Origin: Clostridiales bacterium
Lineage (GTDB): Bacteria > Bacillota > Clostridia > Oscillospirales > Oscillospiraceae
Length of the DNA stretch: 64,000 nt
Assembly (NCBI GenBank): GCA_022787565.1
Contig: JALFVN010000058.1
Location: 21,237 to 85,236, forward strand
Reading direction: 5' to 3'
Positions 58,119-64,000 of the stretch are shown piece by piece. Both the position numbers and the translations under genes were made by a program. The notes under the pieces were generated by a model. That model was not told the origin of the DNA. It ran no database searches and was given only the letters and a program-made list of their open reading frames with translations. Each line of letters begins with the position of its first letter. Position 1 is the stretch's first letter.

Positions 58119-58453
58119 GTCATCCTGTGGAGCAACGCGACGAAGGATCCCGTATTCTGTGGCACCGCACTCCTAAGCACGGGATTCTTCGTCGCTATGC
58201 TCCTCAGAATGACAGCAGGATTGCCTCCCCTGAAAGGGGAGGTGCCTGCGGAGCAGGCAGAGGGGTTTACCGGCAGTTCGACAAGCTCACTGACCCCTCA
58301 GTCACGCTTCGCGTGCATACCACAGGCGTAAGCTCCCCTTTCAGGAGAGCCACGGGCTGCCGGGGACGCCGGCCCCTACAAGACCTTGTGTCATCCTGAG
58401 CCTCATTCTTCTGTTCACGGGATTCTTCACCGCTGCACTGTTCAGAATGACAG
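58119..58453. repeat. Cluster of palindromic intergenic repeats
   Basis: Three units. 58119-58215 is one long hairpin whose arms of ~35 bases match at all but six or so positions, with GTCATCCTG and CAGAATGAC ends. 58224-58242 is a CCTCCCCT/AGGGGAGG hairpin with downstream GC-rich sequence to about 58380. 58390-58453 is a degenerate copy of the first unit, with the same ends. A further copy is at 27050-27118. No coding signal was found in this ~480-base gap. Confidence 0.7.
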
Positions 58454-58534
58454 TTGTTTTCCTTCTTTAAGAAATGACCTCCGTACAAGCTCGCACAGAG
58501 GTCATTTAATATTCGGAAAGCAGCTGAAATGATG

Positions 58535-59149
58535 TTACACTGCCACGGGGACGCCTGCTTCCCGCAAGGCCTTCCGCAGGGCAGGTACGCCATCGTTGAA
58601 CACCGCGCCGGTCATACCGCAGTAAAGCGCCCCCTCCACGTTGGCCGGGGAGTCGTCCACGAAGAAGCATTCCTCCGGCTTCAGAGAGAATTTTTTAAAC
58701 AGAAGCCGGTATATTTCAGGCTGGGGCTTAACCAGCTTCACGTCAGCAGAAATCAGCGTGCCGTCGAAAAATTTGCTGCACGGGATCAGTGGCCAGTAGT
58801 CGTGCTGGCGGTAGCTGGCATTGGAGAGGAGGTAAAGGCCATAGCCCAGGTTTTTCAGCTCCTCCACCAGTTCATACGTTCCCTCCACGGACAGGATGGG
58901 CCGCTCCCATTGGTCCGTCAGGCTGTGTACCGCAGCGTGAAGCCGGTCCGGGAGTCTATGACAGATCAGCTCTGCCGCCTGCTTCTCCGTCAGGCTGCCC
59001 CGGTCCATCCGTGCCCACTCCAGGGAACGGAACACCTGAACAAGCAGAGTCCTCCCGTCCTCAGGCGCCACGCCCAAGCGTTCAATAAAATATTCCGGCT
59101 CAAAGCGCAGAAGGACATTTCCCATGTCAAAGACAATGTTTTTAATCAT
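58535..59149 (-). CDS. HAD-superfamily phosphatase
   Basis: A 204-residue HAD-IA hydrolase. Motif I is IVFDMGNVLL with nucleophile D8 and the G-N-V form seen in YihX-like phosphatases; motif II is YLLSNAS; motif III/IV is KPQPEIYRLL with FFVDDSPANVEGA. Substrates are probably sugar phosphates, as for relatives, but this is not fixed. Its start abuts the stop of the ABC permease gene, so it may belong to the ABC operon. Confidence 0.85.
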   Translation of the reverse strand: MIKNIVFDMGNVLLRFEPEYFIERLGVAPEDGRTLLVQVFRSLEWARMDRGSLTEKQAAELICHRLPDRLHAAVHSLTDQWERPILSVEGTYELVEELKNLGYGLYLLSNASYRQHDYWPLIPCSKFFDGTLISADVKLVKPQPEIYRLLFKKFSLKPEECFFVDDSPANVEGALYCGMTGAVFNDGVPALRKALREAGVPVAV

Positions 59150-60810
59150 CAGACGATCTTAACCTTTCCTTTTGTCACTCTGAACACGATCAGCAGGGAG
59201 ATGATTGTGGTAAGGGTCAGTATGGTGGCCAGAGCCGCGGCAGTGCCATCGCTCATGCGTACAACCTCCTGATAGATAGCCACAGCGATGGTGGAGGTCT
59301 TACCGCTGTACAGCATGATGGAGCTGGACAGCTCATTGATACAGGTGATCCAGCTGAGCACCGCGCCGGACATGATGCCGGGCAGCATCATGCGGGCCGT
59401 CACGGTGAAGAAAGTCTTCATGGGCGACACACCCAGGTTGATGGACGCCTCCTCAATGGACGGGTCCATCTGGTACAAAAAAGCCGAACCGGAACGGACG
59501 GTATAGGGCAGCTTTCGGATAACATAGGAGATGATCATAATGGCCGCAGTGCCTACCAGAATCAAGGGCTTGCGGTTGAAGGCCACAATGAGACCGATAC
59601 CCAGAACAGATCCGGGAATGACAAAGGGGAACATGATCAGCGTATCGATAATGTTGGCAACCTTCCCCTTTTTGCGTACCAGAATATAGGACACAATGAT
59701 TCCCAGGATGATGATGAACACAATGGCTGCCAAGGAGAACACATAGGTGTTGCGGATGTTGGTGCCAAGACGGGAAAGGATGGCCCGATAGTTATTCAGG
59801 TTGATGCCCTTGACCATGCCGGAAAAGCTGCGCTCCACAAAGCTTTGGCAAACTACAACGATCTGAGGCAGAAAGGCCACGAAAACCACCAGATAGATGG
59901 GAGCAGAGGCCATAAAACGCCGCCAGCCGTGGAGCTGGGTCTCTTGGGGAGGCCGCATGGAGCTCATGGTGTAGTTGCGCTTATCCACCACCAGCTTCTG
60001 GAAAGTGAGCATCAGCAGTGAGCAGCTGACAATGATCACCGACAGCGTGGAGGCCATATAGGGGTTTACTGCGCTTTCGGACATGTATTCGTTGTACACC
60101 AGTACCGGCAGGACCGTGTAGCCCTCGCCCAGGAGCATGGGGGTGCCGAAGTCTGCCAGACAGGTCATAAAGACCATGATGCATCCGGCCAGAATGGAGG
60201 GCAGAATGACCGGCAGCGTGATGGTCCAGATGCGGCGCAGCTTGCTCATGCCCAAGTTCTCCGCTGCCTCCTCCAGGGAGCTGTCGATGCTGTTCATGGC
60301 GCCGGAGGTATACAGGTAGATATAGGGGAAAAGATGCAGGGTGAACACGAAGATGATGCCGCCCCGGCCGTAAATGGTGGGCGCGGTGGCGCCGAAGGTG
60401 GCAAACAGCTTTGCCAGCAGGCCGTTACGACCCAGCAGAATGATCCAGGAGTAGGCCCCGATGAAGGGAGGGCTCATCAAGCTCATGATGATGAAGATAT
60501 GCAGGATCTTCTTTCCCGGGATATTGTAGCGGGTCATCAGGTAAGCGATGGGCACACCGATCAGCGTGGTGGAAAATACCGTGGCAAAGCAGACCACCAT
60601 GGAGCGGATCAGGGTCTGGTAATAGTAGGGCTTGGTGAAAAAGCGGATGAAGTTATACAGGGTCAGGCCCTCTACCTTATTGGAAAAAACGCTCTTGGTC
60701 AGAATGGTGTAAAAGGGGTATACGATAAACAGGCACATGACCGCGATCACAATGATTTTGGCAAAGAACCAGAAATCCGGCCGCCAGCGGGAGCCAAGCT
60801 TTGTTTTCAC
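59149..60810 (-). CDS. ABC transporter permease, iron(III)-type two-domain
   Basis: A 553-residue permease with about 12 helices in two halves, each with the EAA-type loop (SLEEAAENLGMSKLRRIWTI and SIEEASINLGVSPMKTFFTV). This is the FbpB/AfuB (binding-protein-dependent, double-permease) arrangement found in ferric iron and in some 2-aminoethylphosphonate or other anion importers. It overlaps the ATPase gene by 4 bases. Confidence 0.9.
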   Translation of the reverse strand: MKTKLGSRWRPDFWFFAKIIVIAVMCLFIVYPFYTILTKSVFSNKVEGLTLYNFIRFFTKPYYYQTLIRSMVVCFATVFSTTLIGVPIAYLMTRYNIPGKKILHIFIIMSLMSPPFIGAYSWIILLGRNGLLAKLFATFGATAPTIYGRGGIIFVFTLHLFPYIYLYTSGAMNSIDSSLEEAAENLGMSKLRRIWTITLPVILPSILAGCIMVFMTCLADFGTPMLLGEGYTVLPVLVYNEYMSESAVNPYMASTLSVIIVSCSLLMLTFQKLVVDKRNYTMSSMRPPQETQLHGWRRFMASAPIYLVVFVAFLPQIVVVCQSFVERSFSGMVKGINLNNYRAILSRLGTNIRNTYVFSLAAIVFIIILGIIVSYILVRKKGKVANIIDTLIMFPFVIPGSVLGIGLIVAFNRKPLILVGTAAIMIISYVIRKLPYTVRSGSAFLYQMDPSIEEASINLGVSPMKTFFTVTARMMLPGIMSGAVLSWITCINELSSSIMLYSGKTSTIAVAIYQEVVRMSDGTAAALATILTLTTIISLLIVFRVTKGKVKIV

Positions 60811-61880
60811 AGGCTCAGCACCTCCCCGGATTCTGCCTCATAGAGGCTGACGCGCAGAGGATCAAAGCGCAGGTACACTTTCTCCCCGTCCGGGTGCACG
60901 TCGGAGGTGTCCTTGGTGTACTCGTTGACGATCAGGTTCTGCCCGTTGTCCAGCTGAACCTCGTACTCGATAAAGTCACCCAGGAAGGTGGAAAACAGCA
61001 CCGTGCCGGGCATTCCCTCGTCGGCAAAGAACAACTGCTCCGGGCGGGCGGACAGACTGCCCTTGCCCTCATAGTCCCGGTTGGCAGGGACCTCAATGCT
61101 CAGCTCATTTTGTATGGTGACACTTGCCTTGCCGCCCGAGGCTTTCACCTCGCAGTCCAGGAAGTTGCTGACGCCGATAAAGCCAGCCACAAAGGGATTC
61201 TGAGGCTTGGCATAAATCTCGTTGGGCGTGCCGATCTGCATGATGTGGCCGTCTTTCATGACGGCAATGCGGTCGGAGATGGCCAGAGCCTCCTCCTGGT
61301 CGTGGGTGACGTAGATGGTGGTGATGCCCAGGCGGCGCTGGAGCTTTTTGATGACGGAGCGCATCTGTACTCTGAGCTTTGCGTCCAGGTTGGACAGGGG
61401 CTCGTCCATCAGCAGCACGCTGGGTTCGATGACGAAGGCGCGGGCCAGCGCCACACGCTGCTGCTGGCCGCCGGAAAGCTCGTTGGGCTTACGGTCCGCC
61501 AGGTGGGATATCTGCACCAGCTCCAGGGCCTCGTCCACCCTGGGTCCGATCTGGGCCTTGGGCACCTTCCGGGCTTTCAGACCGTAGGCCACGTTTTCCC
61601 TTACGGTCAGGTGGGGGAAGATGGCATAGTTCTGGAACACCATGCCGATGTCCCTTTTATGGGCGGGAACGTCATTTATCCGCTTCTCACCGAAGTAAAA
61701 GTCTCCGCCCTCGATGGAGTTGAAGCCGGCGATCATGCGCAGAAGCGTGGTCTTGCCGCAGCCGGAGGGACCCAGCAGGGTGAAAAATTCTCCCTCCCGG
61801 ATGTCCAGTGATACCCCGCACAGAGCGGTAAAATCGCCGTAGCGCTTTACGGCGTCCTTGATGATTACAGCGTTGCTCAT
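60807..61880 (-). CDS. ABC transporter ATP-binding protein
   Basis: A 357-residue ATPase. Walker A is LGPSGCGKTTLLRM, the signature is LSGGQQQRVALARA, Walker B is VLLMDEPLSNLD, and the switch is YVTHDQEEAL. A C-terminal TOBE-type domain (EQLFFADEGMPGTVLFSTFL) is present. It is of the FbpC/PotA type. The ATG at 61880 follows GGAGGAC. It energises the permease encoded next to it. Confidence 0.93.
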   Translation of the reverse strand: MSNAVIIKDAVKRYGDFTALCGVSLDIREGEFFTLLGPSGCGKTTLLRMIAGFNSIEGGDFYFGEKRINDVPAHKRDIGMVFQNYAIFPHLTVRENVAYGLKARKVPKAQIGPRVDEALELVQISHLADRKPNELSGGQQQRVALARAFVIEPSVLLMDEPLSNLDAKLRVQMRSVIKKLQRRLGITTIYVTHDQEEALAISDRIAVMKDGHIMQIGTPNEIYAKPQNPFVAGFIGVSNFLDCEVKASGGKASVTIQNELSIEVPANRDYEGKGSLSARPEQLFFADEGMPGTVLFSTFLGDFIEYEVQLDNGQNLIVNEYTKDTSDVHPDGEKVYLRFDPLRVSLYEAESGEVLSL

Positions 61881-61928
61881 AGTTTGTCCTCCGTTCAATT
61901 TCTCCTTATACGGCTCAAAGCAGCGCAA

Positions 61929-62254
61929 CCCCTTCCGGGTAAGCAGCGCTCTTTTCAGCCGTATAAATCAGGTTCAGGGGAGACGCATATACGCCTCCCC
62001 TTCAGCTTTCAAAAAATTCCTTTCAGGACTTTTTTAAAGCTTCAGCCGCCGAGCGTTTTGCATACTTCAAAACACTGCTTCGCCCAAAAAGCTTGATTTT
62101 TCAAGCTTTTTGGCGGCGGGTCATTGTAACGCGAGGTGGGCCTTGCCCCCTCGCGCTCCCCTGCGGCTCTATATCCGGCGATTGGAACATCGTTTTTTAA
62201 TCTCAGGGGAGGCGCATTATACGCCTCCCCCTTGATTATTTGAAACGTTAAAAC
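61929..62254. repeat. Intergenic hairpins and a repeat between the ATPase and binding-protein genes
   Basis: Two similar hairpins (GGGGAGACG...CGCCTCCCC near 61977-62001 and GGGGAGGCG-CATTATA-CGCCTCCCC near 62205-62230), an AAAAAGCTTGA/TCAAGCTTTTT hairpin near 62090, and a segment 62119-62172 (GGTCATTGTAACGCGAG to GCGGCTCTATA) whose reverse complement partly recurs at 63829-64000. The hairpins may let the binding protein be made in excess over the other subunits. No gene was seen. Confidence 0.6.
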
Positions 62255-63337
62255 TCAGCCGACAGTCAGGTCGTTCCACTTCTCAACGATGGATTCCTTC
62301 TCGGTGGCTGCATAGGCGAAGTCGTAATCGCCCAGGTCAAGCTCGCTGAGCTCGCACAGGCCAACGGGGGTCAGGTCGCTGCGGACGGGGCGGCGGGCCC
62401 AGTCGGCGTTCTGCGCGGTCTGGCACTCAAGGCTGGTGACGAAGTCGATGAAGAGCTTTGCGTTCTCCTCGTTGGGGCAGTTCTTGATAAGCGCCACACC
62501 GTCGGGAACAGCGGAGTTCTTCTCCGGGTAAACATAGCCGATATCCGGGTTGTCGTTATACAGCACAGCGGACTTCTCGATGGTCACGCCCAGAGCGTAC
62601 TCGCCGGAGGCTACCAGCTTGTGGCAGTTGCCAGAAGAGTCCTGGATCTTGCCGTCCAGGTTGGCGATGAATTTCTCCACCAGGGCCCAGCCCTCGTCCA
62701 GCGTGGGCTGGCTGAAGAGCATGGTGCACAGCTGGGTGTAAGCGGATCCGGACTTGGCGGGAGATGCGTAAGCGATCCGGCCCTTCAGGGACTCATCGCA
62801 CAGGCCTTCCCAGGTGGTGGGTACGTCGGCCTCATCGATGAGGGTCTTGTTGTAGATGAACACCATGGGCAGGGGGGATTCGCCGATCCACAGATCGTCG
62901 GCGGCCTTGTAAGCCTCGCCGATCACGTCGTCATTGGCGCAGACGTAGGGGGCAAAATAGTCGGTGTAGGCAGCCAGAGTGTCGGCGCCGCCGCCCCACA
63001 GCACGTCGCCCTGGGGATTGGCGGACTCGGCCACAACGCGCTGACACAGTTCGCCTGTGCCGGCCGCAATGACCTCAACGTTGATGTTGGGGTAAGCCTG
63101 ACGAAACATCTCAACGCCGGCGTTCAGGGGGTCGGCGTCATGGGGGGAGTAAACCACCAGGTTGCCGGTGTAGTCCTCGGGTGCTTTTTCGGCCGGGGCA
63201 TCGGCAGGTGCGTCCTCCGCGGGAGCGGCGGACTCGGGAGCAGGCGTTGCGGCGGGAGCGGCGCTCTCTCCGCAGGCGCACAGGGCGAATACCATTGCCA
63301 GAGCAAGCAGCAATGCAAGATATTTTTTCATTTTCAT
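62255..63337 (-). CDS. ABC transporter substrate-binding lipoprotein
   Basis: A 360-residue family 1 solute-binding protein. The signal peptide MKMKKYLALLLALAMVFALC ends at a lipobox (LCAC), followed by a Ala/Pro/Glu-rich linker and a two-lobed domain (LVVYSPHDADPLNAGVEMFR; IAYASPAKSGSAYTQLCTML; VYPEKNSAVPDGVALIKNCP). It is of the ferric iron/FutA type; iron-liganding tyrosines are not obvious, so the ligand may be iron, a phosphonate or another small molecule. The promoter is consensus. Confidence 0.88.
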   Translation of the reverse strand: MKMKKYLALLLALAMVFALCACGESAAPAATPAPESAAPAEDAPADAPAEKAPEDYTGNLVVYSPHDADPLNAGVEMFRQAYPNINVEVIAAGTGELCQRVVAESANPQGDVLWGGGADTLAAYTDYFAPYVCANDDVIGEAYKAADDLWIGESPLPMVFIYNKTLIDEADVPTTWEGLCDESLKGRIAYASPAKSGSAYTQLCTMLFSQPTLDEGWALVEKFIANLDGKIQDSSGNCHKLVASGEYALGVTIEKSAVLYNDNPDIGYVYPEKNSAVPDGVALIKNCPNEENAKLFIDFVTSLECQTAQNADWARRPVRSDLTPVGLCELSELDLGDYDFAYAATEKESIVEKWNDLTVG

Positions 63338-63380
63338 CCTCCGTTTAAAAGATTTTTGTTTGGGACATGCCCTTTAGTGG

Positions 63381-63409
63381 ATTTTATCGCCCGGCCGGTG
63401 GATTGTCAA
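63381..63409 (-). promoter_or_regulatory. Consensus promoter of the ABC importer operon
   Basis: On the minus strand TTGACA (complement of 63404-63409) and TAAAAT (complement of 63381-63386) are exactly 17 bp apart, ~45 bases before the ATG at 63337. The GGAGG ribosome site is strong. No obvious Fur-type box was identified by eye. Confidence 0.75.
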
Positions 63410-64000
63410 CAAGTTTATCCATGCTCAATATGCAGAAAATTGTTCATTTTCTACATTTTTAGTAATGTCATTTTTCTATTTCTCACAAAACAACGCAGAA
63501 AATTTTACACATCTCACAATTTTACTTTGCAAAGTTTTTACATAAAGCCATTCGGGATTAAATATACTTTTTTTATAATAAATTCCCCCTGAAAATGCAT
63601 GTATGCCCTTTTTACGGAAAGCAAAGGCCAGGAAGGAGAGGGGGCAATGGATATAAAAGCATGCCCTGGGCGGAGAGCAGCCTGCGACATCAGATTCTGC
63701 AAGTGCCCAAAATCCCCTGAAAGGCCAGCGGCCTTCTTGTCAGCGTCAGAGACGCATGGGGAGAGTACAGGGAGGGGACAGGAGTCCCCTCCCTGTGAGA
63801 CTGTCAAAAAACTATGCTTTTTCGTCGACTATAGAGCCGCGGGGGAGCGCGAGGGGGTTAAGACCCCTTGCTCTCCTTGCCGCAATGCTGTTTGCGGGCC
63901 TGTTTCACGACGGCCCGCAAACAGCGCGGCTGCGGAAATTGCGCATCGTCTTCATCTGCCACAGGCAGCGACGAAGCGCAATACTCGCGTTACAATAACC
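63410..64000. repeat. Terminal non-coding stretch with palindromes and repeat copy
   Basis: After ~150 AT-rich bases there is a 13-bp perfect hairpin (ACAGGGAGGGGAC at 63766-63778 with 63783-63795). 63829-64000 holds a copy of the 62119-62172 repeat in reverse orientation (TATAGAGCCGCGGGGGAGCG at its start, CGCGTTACAATAACC at its end), interrupted by ~120 bases that include a 14-bp perfect hairpin (GCTGTTTGCGGGCC, 63887-63900 with 63912-63925). No credible gene was seen. Confidence 0.55.

Noticed and set aside
58535-63337. ABC importer considered as the bile acid transporter of the bai cluster
   Set aside because: The binding protein, double permease and ATPase have the form of iron(III)/phosphonate importers, lie on the opposite strand and are separated by a terminator and repeats.
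1-64000. rRNA, tRNA, CRISPR arrays, IS transposases or phage genes
   Set aside because: None was seen in intergenic regions by eye; the palindromic elements lack any encoded transposase. A covariance-model scan would be the decisive check.

Overview
The window looks like the chromosome of a gut anaerobe in class Clostridia, most likely Oscillospiraceae-like. The evidence is a SCIFF ranthipeptide precursor with its radical-SAM maturase, small WXG100-like secretion genes, a glycogen operon, GC-rich genes with G/C-ending codons, and above all a bile-acid-inducible (bai) gene set. No rRNA, tRNA, CRISPR array, IS transposase or phage gene was seen. The assignment rests on gene content only.

Layout. 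1-10206 (+): an exopolysaccharide/capsule locus with several glycosyltransferases, a pyruvyl-transferase-family protein, a membrane-anchored GH88/105-like hydrolase and an AT-rich Wzx-type flippase, followed by a GT14 remnant. 10.7-12.2 kb: a palindromic repeat and a DUF362 gene behind a MerR-type promoter (19-bp spacer). 12.27-19.0 kb (-): an RHH regulator, a 1318-residue zinc-ribbon/TIR/transmembrane/TPR/14-blade RCC1 protein, a zinc-ribbon SPFH protein and a membrane protein. 19.2-22.7 kb (+): YdcZ transporter, SCIFF peptide and maturase, PLP decarboxylase. 22.8-26.0 kb (+): three small helical proteins, an HESGH metallopeptidase effector candidate and a lipoprotein. 26.0-29.1 kb: regulator debris, a PPOX-family protein, a cysteine hydrolase and a MATE exporter. 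29.4-35.2 kb (-): glgB, glgA and a GH13 enzyme. 35.5-45.6 kb (-): a second glycopolymer locus with UDP-glucose dehydrogenase, an opine dehydrogenase, five ATP-grasp proteins, two GT2 enzymes and a pyruvyl-transferase-family protein.

45.8-58.1 kb holds the most important content: a two-armed, divergent bai cluster. The minus arm reads baiCD, baiE, baiA-like; the plus arm reads baiH, an AraC regulator with two HTH modules, a cupin-only regulator, a second baiA-like gene, baiB and baiF. Together these can account for CoA activation, 3-alpha oxidation, delta-4 formation, 7-alpha-dehydration, CoA transfer and reduction, i.e. conversion of cholate-type to deoxycholate-type bile acids. No baiG transporter or baiI is present, and gene order differs from Clostridium scindens. 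The BaiE homologue keeps all five residues known to matter in C. scindens BaiE.

58.5-63.3 kb (-): a HAD phosphatase and a three-gene binding-protein ABC importer of the iron type; the window ends in palindromic intergenic repeats. The least understood units are the TIR/RCC1/SPFH cluster and the ATP-grasp/opine-dehydrogenase locus.
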